Assembly: GCF_020103725.1 (NCBI RefSeq)
Contig: NZ_JAHXBG010000040.1
Location: 1-64,000 of the forward strand
Source of the DNA: Hyalangium gracile
Lineage (GTDB): Bacteria > Myxococcota > Myxococcia > Myxococcales > Myxococcaceae
Length of the DNA: 64,000 bases
Direction: 5' to 3'
Shown here: piece by piece, positions 7,444 to 15,689 of the stretch
Layout of the letters: each line of letters begins with the position of its first letter
How positions within the stretch are numbered: the stretch's first letter is position 1
Notes under the pieces: model-generated
What the model saw: only the letters and a program-made list of their open reading frames with translations
Databases searched by the model: none
What the model was told of the DNA's origin: nothing
Program-made: the position numbers and the translations under genes

Positions 7444-8604
7444 ATGAACGTCGTCTTCATCTCTCCCCACTTCCCAAGCCACTTCGTTCACTTTGTGACA
7501 GCACTCCGCGAGCGAGGGGTCAACGTCCTGGGGATTGGTGACGCGCCGTATGACACCTTGCGGCAGGAGCTGAAGAACTCGCTGAGCGAATACTTCTTCA
7601 CGCCCAATCTGGACGACGCGGAGTCCATGCTGCGCGCCGTCGGGTACTTCACCTGGCGCTATGGCCGCATCCACCGCATCGACTCGCTGAACGAGACCTG
7701 GCTGGAGAGCGAGGCCCGCCTGCGCGAGGACTTCCACGTGCCCGGCCTGCGGCCCGCGGATCTGCGCCAGCTGCGCTCCAAGCTGGGCATGCATGATCTC
7801 TTCAAGCAGGCCGGCATTGCGCACCCGGACGCCATCGCCGCCAGGGACGCCGCCGAGGTGAAGGCCTTCGCCAGGCGCGTGGGCTACCCGCTCGTCCTCA
7901 AGCCGGACGTGGGCGTGGGCGCCGCCCACACCTTCACCGTCAAGAGCGACGCCGAGGTGGACAGCGCCTTCGCCCAGCCGCTGCCCGGCTATGCGGCGCA
8001 GAAGTTCGTGAAGGGCACCATCGTCACCTACGACGGCATGGTGGACGGGGACGGCCGGATCATCTGCGCCTTCAGCCACGAGTACAGCAACGGCATCATG
8101 GAGTCGGTGCTCGAGCAGCGCGAGCTGGTCATCTGGAGCCTGCGCGAGCTGCCGCCGGAGCTCGATGCGCTGGGGCGCAAGACGGTGGCGGCGCTCGGCC
8201 TGCGCGAGCGGTGGTTCCACCTGGAGTTCTTCCGGCTCGAGGACGGCAGCTTCGTCGCGCTCGAGGCCAACCTGCGTCCGCCCGGCAGCGTGCTGACGGA
8301 CATGATGAACTACGCGTGCGACATCGACGTGTATCGGCTGTGGGCGCGCATGCTCACGGGCGATCCGGTCAGCGACTTCCACTACACGCGCAAGTACTAC
8401 GTCTGTCACACCTCGCGCCGGGCGGGCCGCTCGTACAAGCATCCCCACTCGCAGGTGGTGTCACGCCTGGGCACGGCGCTGCTCGAGCACCGGGAGCTGC
8501 CCGCCGTCTTCCACAGCGCGCTGGGCAACGAGATCTACCTGAGCCGCCACCAGGAGCTCGACGCGATGCGCGAGGCCGTCCGCTTCATCCAGGCGCCGGC
8601 CTGA
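7444..8604 (+). CDS. ATP-grasp domain protein (carbamoyl-phosphate-synthase-like ligase)
   Basis: The protein has 386 residues. It begins with a Rossmann-like pre-ATP-grasp domain (MNVVFISPHFPSHFVHFVTA). The ATP-grasp domain follows with the lysine strand YPLVLKPDVGVGAAHTFTV, the hinge YAAQKFVKGTIVTYDGMVD, and the metal-binding end FHLEFFRLEDGSFVALEANL. Such enzymes join a carboxylate to an amine or thiol with ATP; the substrate is not visible. The start ATG at 7444 is the first Met of the conserved strand; upstream extension into the sppA frame is meaningless. It is convergent with an esterase gene with only three bases between the stops, a pairing that may be functional (ligase versus hydrolase). 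Cytoplasmic. Confidence 0.8.
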   Translation: MNVVFISPHFPSHFVHFVTALRERGVNVLGIGDAPYDTLRQELKNSLSEYFFTPNLDDAESMLRAVGYFTWRYGRIHRIDSLNETWLESEARLREDFHVPGLRPADLRQLRSKLGMHDLFKQAGIAHPDAIAARDAAEVKAFARRVGYPLVLKPDVGVGAAHTFTVKSDAEVDSAFAQPLPGYAAQKFVKGTIVTYDGMVDGDGRIICAFSHEYSNGIMESVLEQRELVIWSLRELPPELDALGRKTVAALGLRERWFHLEFFRLEDGSFVALEANLRPPGSVLTDMMNYACDIDVYRLWARMLTGDPVSDFHYTRKYYVCHTSRRAGRSYKHPHSQVVSRLGTALLEHRELPAVFHSALGNEIYLSRHQELDAMREAVRFIQAPA

Positions 8605-8607
8605 AGC

Positions 8608-9381
8608 TCAGCTCAGCAGCCAGCGCAGGGCGGTGGGCAGCCGGCGCTGCCAGTCCAGCTCGTGGTGGTTGCCCTCCGGCTCCAGGAAGAGTGCCAGCTC
8701 GTGGTCGTGGTACCCCAGCCCCTTGAGGTGGAAGTAGAAGTCCCGCGTCGCCTGGCCATAGAGCATCGGCCAGCCCACGGGATCGACGTTCTCGTGGGTG
8801 CCCGCGTCCAGGTAGATGCGCGACCAGCGGCGGGTATGGGATGTCCACTGGTGGAAGAGGCGCCCGTAGCTCCACATCACCGACGGGGACATGCCGCCGA
8901 TGCGGCCGAACAGCTCCGGGTGCGTCCACCCCAGGTAGAGCGACATGAGGCCGCCCAGCGAGGAGCCCATCACGCCCGTCCACTCCGGGCCCTGCCGCGT
9001 GCGCAGGTGGCGGTCGACGAACGGCTTGAGCGTCTCGACGATGAAGCGGGTATAGGCCTCGCCCCGGGCGCTCACGTTGCTGCGGGGCTCGTCCCACGGC
9101 GAGTACTCGGAGAGGCGGTTGGGGGTGGAGTCGACGGCGACGACCAGCCACGGCTCGACCTGCCCCGCGTGCACCATCCCGTCCAGCACCCGGTTCGCGC
9201 ACCAGGTGTCGTAGATGGCCGACTCCGAATGGGCGAAGACGTTCTGCCCGTCGTGCATGTAGAGGACGGGGTAGCGCCGATCCGAGGAAGGCTCGTAGCC
9301 GTCCGGCGTGTAGATGCGCACGGCGCGGGTGATGCCTTCCTGCGGGGAGTAGAAGTCTCGAAGGATGTGGATGGTGCTCAT
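8608..9381 (-). CDS. alpha/beta-hydrolase esterase (esterase D/enterochelin esterase-like)
   Basis: The protein has 257 residues and fits the PF00756 putative esterase family. YPVLYMHDGQNVF marks the oxyanion-hole strand. GVMGSSLGGLMSLYLG holds the nucleophile serine in GxSxGG, and EGNHHELDWQRRLP holds the catalytic histidine. The acidic partner is probably in the YLDAGTHEN region. There is no signal peptide, so a cytoplasmic enzyme hydrolysing a small ester is likely; the substrate is unknown. The start ATG is at 9381. The gene is convergent with the ATP-grasp gene. Confidence 0.82.
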   Translation of the reverse strand: MSTIHILRDFYSPQEGITRAVRIYTPDGYEPSSDRRYPVLYMHDGQNVFAHSESAIYDTWCANRVLDGMVHAGQVEPWLVVAVDSTPNRLSEYSPWDEPRSNVSARGEAYTRFIVETLKPFVDRHLRTRQGPEWTGVMGSSLGGLMSLYLGWTHPELFGRIGGMSPSVMWSYGRLFHQWTSHTRRWSRIYLDAGTHENVDPVGWPMLYGQATRDFYFHLKGLGYHDHELALFLEPEGNHHELDWQRRLPTALRWLLS

Positions 9382-9561
9382 GGGAGGCAGCAGGCAAAGG
9401 ATAGGATGCGCGCCGGGTTCTGAGAAGTGACGTCCAGTCGCTGACGGCGCAGGGTTTTCGTGCGTGCCCGAGCGCCGATCGTTGCCTGGAGAGCGAGTGG
9501 ACCGCCGCGAGGCGCGTTCGCCTTCGGACCGTGTGGACCGGGTGCTACGCTGCCGCGCTCC

Positions 9562-10164
9562 ATGAAGCCCGTCCGCCGCCTGTTCCTGCTCCTGGCCCTG
9601 ACCGCTGGCTGCGCCACACCGAAGGGCCCATCGGTCGTCGCCGAGGCCTACGCGAAGGCGCTGGAGGAGAACAACCTCTCGAAGGCCTACGCCCTCACCA
9701 CCGGCCTGCCCGAGGGGGAGCCAGGCTTCCGTGAGCGCTACGCGGACGTCACGGCGCGCCGCGAGCGGGCCGCCTCCGTGCGCGCCAGCGCCGCGGACCT
9801 CGAGGCCCGTGGCCCGAACCTGATCGTCGAGCGCCGGCAGGACAGCTGGCGCGTGGTGGAGACCCGGCCCGCGGACGAGGCGAAGGCCGTCCTGACGCGC
9901 TTCCTCAACGCGGTGGAGGCTCGGGACTGGGAGAAGGCCTGGAGCCTGCTGAGCGGACCGCTGCGCTCCCGCTACACGCCGGAGCGCTTCCGCGAGGACT
10001 TCCAGCGCGAGCCCCTGGCCAAGGAGCGCATGAGGCGCGCCCGCCTGGCGCTCCGGGGCAATGTGAAGGTGACCAACAGCGATGCCTCCTTCCCGCTGGG
10101 CGCGGACCGGGCCGTGCGCCTGGTGCTGGAGGAGGGCGAGTACCGCGTGGCCGCCATCGAGTGA
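9562..10164 (+). CDS. lipoprotein with repeated NTF2/DUF4878-like halves, hypothetical
   Basis: The protein has 200 residues and a lipoprotein signal (MKPVRRLFLLLALTAGCATP, lipobox TAGC). The mature part shows two similar helical openings, AEAYAKALEENNLSKAYALT and LTRFLNAVEARDWEKAWSLL. These resemble the first helices of NTF2-like/DUF4878 folds, often found in exported lipoproteins; this is a fold guess, not a named family. The start ATG at 9562 follows TACGCT (9546-9551) by ten bases, and TTCGGA lies 17 bases further up as a possible -35, so the transcript may be nearly leaderless. Upstream, 9382-9561 holds this promoter and nothing else I can identify. Confidence 0.7.
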   Translation: MKPVRRLFLLLALTAGCATPKGPSVVAEAYAKALEENNLSKAYALTTGLPEGEPGFRERYADVTARRERAASVRASAADLEARGPNLIVERRQDSWRVVETRPADEAKAVLTRFLNAVEARDWEKAWSLLSGPLRSRYTPERFREDFQREPLAKERMRRARLALRGNVKVTNSDASFPLGADRAVRLVLEEGEYRVAAIE

Positions 10165-10241
10165 GCGTCGGCCTTACCGGAGCCATGCAGGCGGGCGGAG
10201 GCCCGGAGCGTGCGGCGGGGGGCAGGGCGCGTTAAACGTCG

Positions 10242-10271
10242 TTGACAGTCCCCCAGGGCGCTGGCCATCCT
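10242..10271 (+). promoter_or_regulatory. predicted sigma-70-type promoter of the Mrp gene
   Basis: TTGACA at 10242-10247 is a perfect -35 hexamer. CATCCT at 10266-10271, 18 bases later, is an acceptable -10. Transcription would start about 50 bases before the ATG at 10327. Confidence 0.5.
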
Positions 10272-10326
10272 CCGCGCCCTTCCGGGCTCGCAACTGCCCG
10301 ATTTCCAAAAGGTTTCAGGTGTCCCG

Positions 10327-11415
10327 ATGAGCGTTTCCGAGCGCGACATCCTCGCGGCGATGTCGAAGGTGATGGATCCCGAGCTGCACGTGGATCTGGT
10401 GAAGGCGGGGATGGTGAAGGACATCCGCCTGAGCGGCGACACCGTGAAGCTGAAGATCGAGCTGACCACGCCCGCCTGCCCCTTGAAGGGGAAGATCCAG
10501 GCGGACGCCGAGGCGGCCCTCAAGGCGGTGCCGGGCCTGAAGTCCTTCGACATCGAGTGGGGCGCCCAGGTGCGCGCCACGGGCGGCGCGGCGCCGGGCC
10601 AGGGCCAGGCCCTGCTGCCGGGCGTGAAGAACATCATCCTCGTGGGCGCGGGCAAGGGCGGGGTGGGCAAGAGCACCGTGGCGGTGAACCTCGCCGTGGC
10701 GCTGGCGAAGCACGGCGCCCAGGTGGGCCTGCTGGACGCGGACTTCTACGGCCCGTCCGTTCCACTCATGACGGGCATCACCGAGCGCCCCACCAGCCCG
10801 GACGGCAAGACGCTCAACCCGATGATGAAGTTCGGGCTGAAGGTGATGTCCATCGGCTTCCTGGTGGAGGCCGATCAGGCGCTCATCTGGCGCGGGCCCA
10901 TGCTGCACGGCGCCCTCATGCAGCTGGTGCGCGACGTGAAGTGGGGCGAGCTGGACTACCTCATCCTCGACCTGCCGCCGGGCACCGGTGACGTGGCGCT
11001 GTCCCTCTCGCAGAGCGTGCGGGCGGCCGGGGCGGTGCTCGTCACCACGCCGCAGGACGTGGCGCTGGCGGACGTGGTGCGCGCCAAGCAGATGTTCGAC
11101 AAGGTCCACATCCCGGTGCTCGGCATCGTGGAGAACATGAGCCAGTTCGTCTGCCCGCACTGCTCCCAGACGACCCACATCTTCAACCACGGCGGAGGCC
11201 GCAAGGCCGCGGAGATGTTCAACATCGCCTTCCTGGGTGAGGTTCCGCTGGACCTCAAGGTACGCGAGTCGGGAGACTCGGGGGTGCCGGTGGTGGCGGG
11301 CGCACCGGACAGCCCGGAGGCGCGGGCCTTCATGGAGGTGGCCCGCAATGTCGCTGGCCGGGTGTCCACCGAGAGCGCTCGGGCGGTCCGGCTGCCGGTG
11401 ATGCAGGCGCGCTGA
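10327..11415 (+). CDS. apbC: Mrp/NBP35-family Fe-S cluster carrier ATPase
   Basis: The protein has 362 residues. An N-terminal MIP18/DUF59 domain (ILAAMSKVMDPELHVDLV, with TTPACPLKGKIQ) is followed by a ParA-like P-loop ATPase with the deviant Walker A GAGKGGVGKSTVAVNLA. It also has YLILDLPPGTGDVALSLSQ and the cluster-binding CxxC in FVCPHCSQTTHIF. These proteins receive or transfer Fe-S clusters to target enzymes. The start ATG at 10327 follows a good promoter. The next gene begins 24 bp after the stop and may be co-transcribed. Confidence 0.92.
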   Translation: MSVSERDILAAMSKVMDPELHVDLVKAGMVKDIRLSGDTVKLKIELTTPACPLKGKIQADAEAALKAVPGLKSFDIEWGAQVRATGGAAPGQGQALLPGVKNIILVGAGKGGVGKSTVAVNLAVALAKHGAQVGLLDADFYGPSVPLMTGITERPTSPDGKTLNPMMKFGLKVMSIGFLVEADQALIWRGPMLHGALMQLVRDVKWGELDYLILDLPPGTGDVALSLSQSVRAAGAVLVTTPQDVALADVVRAKQMFDKVHIPVLGIVENMSQFVCPHCSQTTHIFNHGGGRKAAEMFNIAFLGEVPLDLKVRESGDSGVPVVAGAPDSPEARAFMEVARNVAGRVSTESARAVRLPVMQAR

Positions 11416-11438
11416 GCCCCGCAGTCCACGAGGTCCTC

Positions 11439-11927
11439 ATGGCTGGTGACAGCGAAGACTATCCGCCGGATCCGCTCGACGACGACCAGCCACCCCACGG
11501 GAACCGTGAGGGCCGCCCAGGCTTCGTGCCGGAGTTCGTTCGCAAGGTGGCGGTGGCCGGGCTGGGCGCCATCTTCATGACGGAGGAGGGCATCCGCAAC
11601 CTCGCCGGGCAGCTCAAGCTGCCCAAGGAGGTGCTGGGCTTCATCCTCTCCCAGGCCGAGAAGACCAAGGACGAGGTCGGCCGCGTGCTGACCGACGAAC
11701 TGCGCCGCTTCCTCCAGTCGGAGAAGCTGCGCGAGGAGTTCGTGAAGCTGATGTCCGGGATGACGCTGGACGTCCGGGCGCAGATCCGCCTGGTGCCCGC
11801 CGACGAGGAGAAGGAGGAGGAGAAGAAGCCTTCCTCCAAGACGGAAGAGGGCTCCGGCAAGCCGCCTCGCGTCGTCATCTCCGAGCTGAACGCGCGCCAG
11901 GGCAACAAGCGGTCCAAGAAGGAGTGA
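11439..11927 (+). CDS. conserved myxobacterial-type hypothetical protein with helical core
   Basis: The protein has 162 residues. The N-terminus is acidic and Pro-rich (DYPPDPLDDDQPPHG), the core (PEFVRKVAVAGLGAIFMTEE, then LPKEVLGFILSQAEKTKDEV) is amphipathic and helical, and the tail is strongly charged (EEKEEEKKPSSK). The spaced hydrophobic helices recall phasin-like or membrane-associating proteins, but no family is recognised. Start ATG 11439. Its stop overlaps the GTG of the next gene by four bases, which indicates translational coupling with 11924-12331 and probably with the upstream Mrp gene. Confidence 0.65.
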   Translation: MAGDSEDYPPDPLDDDQPPHGNREGRPGFVPEFVRKVAVAGLGAIFMTEEGIRNLAGQLKLPKEVLGFILSQAEKTKDEVGRVLTDELRRFLQSEKLREEFVKLMSGMTLDVRAQIRLVPADEEKEEEKKPSSKTEEGSGKPPRVVISELNARQGNKRSKKE

Positions 11928-12331
11928 CGTTGGAGGCTGAAGCGCGACCGGGCTGGCGCAGCCACCCGATGATGAAGCGACTGCCGCTGCTGGTGATGGT
12001 GGCGCTGGGCGTGTGGCTGTGGGAGCTGACGGGCACTCCCGAGCGCGAGCTGGTGTGGCAGCTCGACGGCTCGGGCTGGAGCGCCGTGCGCGCCCTGGAC
12101 TTCCAGGTGACGGCCGAGGACGGGAAGATCCTCAAGCGCGAGGAGCGCTTCTTCGCCACGGCCCCGCCGCACGAGGTGAAGCTCGAGGTGGCGCTGCCCG
12201 AGGGCACCTACCGCGCGCTCATCTTCGTGAAGGAGGAGGGCCGCCCCACGCGCCCGCCGTTGGTGGAGCCGCTGACGATCGGCGAGGAGAAGTACGTCCT
12301 GCGGACGCTGCGGCTGCCCGCGAGCCGTTGA
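11924..12331 (+). CDS. membrane-anchored hypothetical protein
   Basis: The protein has 135 residues and starts at a GTG overlapping the previous stop (GTGA). A short basic N-terminus leads into one hydrophobic segment ([16 protein letters not shown]), which anchors it or acts as an uncleaved signal. The rest is a beta-rich exported domain ([20 protein letters not shown]) of about 95 residues resembling small periplasmic Ig-like folds. An internal ATG (residue 16 or 17) directly before the hydrophobic segment is an alternative start. No named family is recognised. It is coupled to the upstream gene. Confidence 0.62.
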   Translation: MTLEAEARPGWRSHPMMKRLPLLVMVALGVWLWELTGTPERELVWQLDGSGWSAVRALDFQVTAEDGKILKREERFFATAPPHEVKLEVALPEGTYRALIFVKEEGRPTRPPLVEPLTIGEEKYVLRTLRLPASR

Positions 12332-12392
12332 CCCGTCCGGAGGCGGGGGCTATAGCGCCCGCACTTCACTCTCGGCCGGAGCAGGAGTCGCC

Positions 12393-13241
12393 ATGGCATC
12401 GGAGCACATCATCGTCGTCGGGGCAGGGCAGATGGGCGCGGGCATCGCGCAGGTGTCGCTGCAGGCGGGGCTGCGCGTCACGCTGGTGGACGTCTCGAAG
12501 GAGGGGCTCGCCAAGGGCGCGGACCGCATCCGCGCGGGCCTGGCGAAGCTGGTGGAGAAGGGCAAGCTGGACGACGCGAAGCGCAAGGCGGCCGAGGCGA
12601 ACCTGGCCACCTCCACCTCCGCCGCCGACGTGAAGGACGTGGACTTCGCCGTCGAGGCGGTGACGGAGAACGAGGACCTCAAGCGCCGCATCTTCCAGGA
12701 CCTGGACGCGGTGGTGAAGCCGGGCGGGGTGCTGGCGACGAACACCTCCTCCATCCCCATCACCCGCATCGCCGCCTCCACGAAGCGCCCCGAGGCGGTG
12801 ATCGGGATGCACTTCATGAACCCGGTGCCGCTGATGCAGCTGGTGGAGCTGATCCGGGGCGCGGCGACGTCGGACGAGACGTACCAGAAGACGCGCGCGC
12901 TGGCCGAGAAGATGGGCAAGACGACGGTGGTGTCCAAGGACATGCCGGGCTTCATCGTCAACCGCATCCTCATCCCCATGCTGAACGAGGCCTGCTTCGC
13001 GCTGATGGAGGGCCTGGGCACCGCCGAGGACATCGACACGGCGATGAAGCTGGGCACCAACCAGCCCATGGGCCCGCTGCAGCTGGCCGACTTCATCGGC
13101 CTGGACACCTGCCTCTACATCGCCGAGGTGCTCCACAAGGGCCTGGGCGATCCCAAGTACCGCCCGTGCCCGCTGCTGCGCCAGTACGTGGACGCCGGCT
13201 GGTACGGGAAGAAGAGCGGGCGGGGCTTCTACAAGTACTGA
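12393..13241 (+). CDS. hbd: 3-hydroxybutyryl-CoA dehydrogenase
   Basis: The protein has 282 residues, the standard length for single-domain 3-hydroxyacyl-CoA dehydrogenases. The Rossmann motif is [20 protein letters not shown] at residues 6-25. The catalytic His/Glu region is [17 protein letters not shown], with [15 protein letters not shown] and the C-terminal helices following. It oxidises (S)-3-hydroxybutyryl-CoA to acetoacetyl-CoA with NAD(P). It stands as a single gene here, away from the crotonase and acyl-CoA dehydrogenase genes at 18.8-22.5 kb with which it would share a pathway. A TATAGC element about 35 bases upstream could be its -10. Confidence 0.92.
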   Translation: MASEHIIVVGAGQMGAGIAQVSLQAGLRVTLVDVSKEGLAKGADRIRAGLAKLVEKGKLDDAKRKAAEANLATSTSAADVKDVDFAVEAVTENEDLKRRIFQDLDAVVKPGGVLATNTSSIPITRIAASTKRPEAVIGMHFMNPVPLMQLVELIRGAATSDETYQKTRALAEKMGKTTVVSKDMPGFIVNRILIPMLNEACFALMEGLGTAEDIDTAMKLGTNQPMGPLQLADFIGLDTCLYIAEVLHKGLGDPKYRPCPLLRQYVDAGWYGKKSGRGFYKY

Positions 13242-13334
13242 ACCTTTGGATTTTTCCTCGGGCAGTGCGTGTGGTTTCCGCCTGCCCGTGGGTTGACGCG
13301 TCTGCTCCCTACAGGGTATCCGTAGGTCGTGAAG

Positions 13335-13351
13335 TTGAGAACGATTCTCAA
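13335..13351. promoter_or_regulatory. predicted Fur box
   Basis: TTGAGAACGATTCTCAA is a perfect inverted repeat with 7-bp arms and a 3-bp centre. It is very close to the TGAGAATnATTCTCA form of ferric-uptake-regulator sites. It lies 10 bp before the ATG of the TonB-family gene and just after TATCCG, a possible -10, so bound repressor would block transcription of the iron-uptake genes. Confidence 0.75.
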
Positions 13352-13361
13352 TATCGACCTC

Positions 13362-14195
13362 ATGGCTCCCCAGCAAGAGGCTCCGCCCCGGAGGGAGAAG
13401 GTCCGGCCCCCTGGAGGGCTCTTCCTCATGGGAGAGGCCGCTGCCGGGGCAGGGGAGTGGGAGCGATGGGGCTCGGCGCTCCTCGTCGCCGCGTTCATCC
13501 ATGTCGGCGCGATCGTCCTCGGGCTCTCGGTCCCGCAGGCGGCCCCCAAGGCGCCTCCGCCGCCCGCCGAGCCAGAGCTGGTCATGCTCACCTTCATGGC
13601 GCCGAAGGCCGCGGCTCCGCAGGCCGCGGTGGCTCCCGCGGCGGTGCCTGAGCGGGTCCAGCCCAAGGCTCGGGCCCGGCCGCCGCGCCCGCTCGTCGCG
13701 CCGAGGGAGATCCCCGCGCCTCTTTCGGAGAAGGCCCCGGAGCCCCAGCAGGCCGTGCAGGACACCCCCGAGCCCCCCGCCGACGACGAGGTCGCGGAGG
13801 CAGCACCGGGCCCCGAGCTGGTGACGGGCCTCGTCGCGGGGGTGGTGAGCTCCGCCGTGAGCACCCCGGGTGGCTCCACGCTGGGAGTCTCGGGAGGAGA
13901 GGCCGTCGACGTGAAGCTGGTGGCCCGCCCTCCGACGGTGCTCGAGCAGGTCCAGCCGCAATATCCCCGGGCGGCTCGGAAGCGAGGCATCGAGGGACTG
14001 GTCCTGGTGCGAGTCATCATCGGGGCCAACGGGCGCGTCGAGCCCGAGCACACGCGCGTCATCCGCTCCGTCCCCGCGCTCGACGCGGCGGCCGTGTCCG
14101 CCGTGAGCCAGTGGCGCTTCACTCCGGCCCTCGGGCGTCAGGGCCGGCCCGTGCGCGTGATCATCGAGGTCCCGGTCCAGTTCTCCCTGAAGTGA
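13362..14195 (+). CDS. TonB-family energy transducer
   Basis: The protein has 277 residues. An N-terminal cytoplasmic stretch precedes one membrane helix (WGSALLVAAFIHVGAIVLGL). A long Pro/Ala-rich periplasmic spacer follows, then the TonB C-terminal domain (QYPRAARKRGIEGLVLVRVI, ending with SQWRFTPALGRQGRPV). It would couple the proton-motive force to the receptor encoded at 15690. A GTG at 13329 would give 11 more residues but would place the Fur box inside the coding region; ATG 13362 keeps the operator upstream and is preferred. First gene of the iron cluster. Confidence 0.85.
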   Translation: MAPQQEAPPRREKVRPPGGLFLMGEAAAGAGEWERWGSALLVAAFIHVGAIVLGLSVPQAAPKAPPPPAEPELVMLTFMAPKAAAPQAAVAPAAVPERVQPKARARPPRPLVAPREIPAPLSEKAPEPQQAVQDTPEPPADDEVAEAAPGPELVTGLVAGVVSSAVSTPGGSTLGVSGGEAVDVKLVARPPTVLEQVQPQYPRAARKRGIEGLVLVRVIIGANGRVEPEHTRVIRSVPALDAAAVSAVSQWRFTPALGRQGRPVRVIIEVPVQFSLK

Positions 14196-14218
14196 GCGCA
14201 GCCCCCAGGAAGCGGTTC

Positions 14219-15535
14219 ATGAAAAGCACCTTTCGCACGATCATCTTCTGGATCCACCTGGTCGCGGGGCTCGTCGCGGGGCTCGTCATCGCCGTCATGT
14301 CCATCACGGGGGCGCTGATCGCCTTCGAGCCGCAGCTCCTGGACCAGGCGGACCGCGAGGCGCGGCAGGTGCGGCCCGCGACTCCGGATGCGCCCAGGCT
14401 CCCGGTGGATGAGCTGGTGGCCCGTGTCCGCGCCGCGAAGCCAGAGGCGCAAGTCTCCGGCGTGACGGTGTACTCCGAGCCGACCTCGGCGGTGCTCGTG
14501 AACACTGGCCGTGGCAGTGGCGTCTACGTGAACCCCTACACCGGCGAAGTCCGGGAGATGGGCGCCCAGGGGCTGCGCGCGTTCCTCCACCAGATGGAGG
14601 AGTGGCACCGCTGGCTCGGAGCCAAGGATGACAATCGCGCGGTGGGTAAGGCCATCACCGGCGTGAGCAACGCGGCGTTCCTCCTGCTCGCCATCACCGG
14701 CCTGTACCTGTGGTGGCCGCGGAAGTGGACGTGGAAGACGGTGCGCCCCACGTTCTGGTTCAGGCGCGGGCTCCAGGGCAAGGCGCGAGACTTCAACTGG
14801 CACAACGTGACGGGCTTCTGGTTCCTGCCCGTGATCATCGTCCTGACGGCGTCGGGCATGGTCATCTCCTACAAGTGGGCGTCGGATCTCGTCTTCAAGC
14901 TCACGGGGAATGAGCCTCCCGCCACCCAGGGCCCGATCGCCCAGGCGCCGGTCCAGGTCCCCGAGCCGCCTGCGGGGGCCAGCCCGCTCGCCATGGACGC
15001 CCTCTTCGCCGAGGCCCGGAAGCAGTCGGCCGCCTGGGAGAGCATCTCGCTTCGCATGGGAGGCGGGCCTCGCGGCAACGCTCAGCGCGGGCCGCAGCCT
15101 GGCGGTGCTCCCGGTGGGGAAGGGGCCCGCGCGGGCGGTCCTGGCGGCGGAGAAGGTCGCGGACGCCCGGGTGGGAACGAGGCACGCGGTGGAGGCCGTC
15201 AGGCAACGACCTTCTCCATCAAGGAGCAGGAGGCCTGGCCGCTCTTCGCTTCGGCTCAGGTGTCGCTGGATCCCTTCACCGGCCAGGTGCTCCGCCGGGA
15301 GACCTTCGCGGACTACAACAGCGGCCGGAAGATCAGGACCTGGCTGCGCTTCCTGCACACGGGAGAGGCGCTCGGATGGGTGGGCCAGCTCGTCGCCGCG
15401 CTCGCCTCGCTGGGCGGAGGCTTCCTCGTCTGGACCGGCTTCAGTCTGTCCTGGAGACGGTTCTTCCGCCGCGGCTCTCGCGCGTCGGCCTCCGAGCCCA
15501 CCGCGTCCCCGGTCCAGCCAGAAACTCCCGCCTGA
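14219..15535 (+). CDS. PepSY-associated TM protein (iron-regulated membrane protein, PiuB-like)
   Basis: The protein has 438 residues. A first TM helix (FWIHLVAGLVAGLVIAVMSI) opens the PepSY_TM fold. A periplasmic PepSY-like segment (LPVDELVARVRAAKPEAQVS) follows, then TM helices (AAFLLLAITGLYLWWP and VTGFWFLPVIIVLTASGMVI). A Gly/Arg-rich disordered insert (about residues 282-325) precedes a second PepSY-like part and a last helix ending in TGFSLSWRRFF. Homologues sit next to TonB-dependent siderophore receptors and are thought to act in siderophore-iron reduction or release at the inner membrane. Start ATG 14219, 23 bp after the TonB gene. Confidence 0.85.
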   Translation: MKSTFRTIIFWIHLVAGLVAGLVIAVMSITGALIAFEPQLLDQADREARQVRPATPDAPRLPVDELVARVRAAKPEAQVSGVTVYSEPTSAVLVNTGRGSGVYVNPYTGEVREMGAQGLRAFLHQMEEWHRWLGAKDDNRAVGKAITGVSNAAFLLLAITGLYLWWPRKWTWKTVRPTFWFRRGLQGKARDFNWHNVTGFWFLPVIIVLTASGMVISYKWASDLVFKLTGNEPPATQGPIAQAPVQVPEPPAGASPLAMDALFAEARKQSAAWESISLRMGGGPRGNAQRGPQPGGAPGGEGARAGGPGGGEGRGRPGGNEARGGGRQATTFSIKEQEAWPLFASAQVSLDPFTGQVLRRETFADYNSGRKIRTWLRFLHTGEALGWVGQLVAALASLGGGFLVWTGFSLSWRRFFRRGSRASASEPTASPVQPETPA

Positions 15536-15601
15536 GGTGAGCCCGGCCCGCGCGTGAGTCGCCGCGCGGCCCCGGGGTAGCGCCTCGCTGCGCACGGACT
15601 T

Positions 15602-15622
15602 TGAGAATCAAAATCACATTCA
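15602..15622. promoter_or_regulatory. possible second Fur-like site
   Basis: TGAGAATCAAAATCACATTCA contains one good half-site (TGAGAAT) and a degenerate second half. It lies 68 bp before the receptor start in a 154-bp gap, suggesting separate iron control of the receptor. Confidence 0.5.
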
Positions 15623-15689
15623 ACCAACCGAGAAACCCCGGAAGCCCTCCGCGGAGCGGCACCGGGTTCCAGAGACAGGAGGGGTACAC

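Noticed and set aside
13329-13361. GTG start of the TonB-family gene
   Set aside because: It would place the Fur box inside the coding sequence and lacks a ribosome-binding site.
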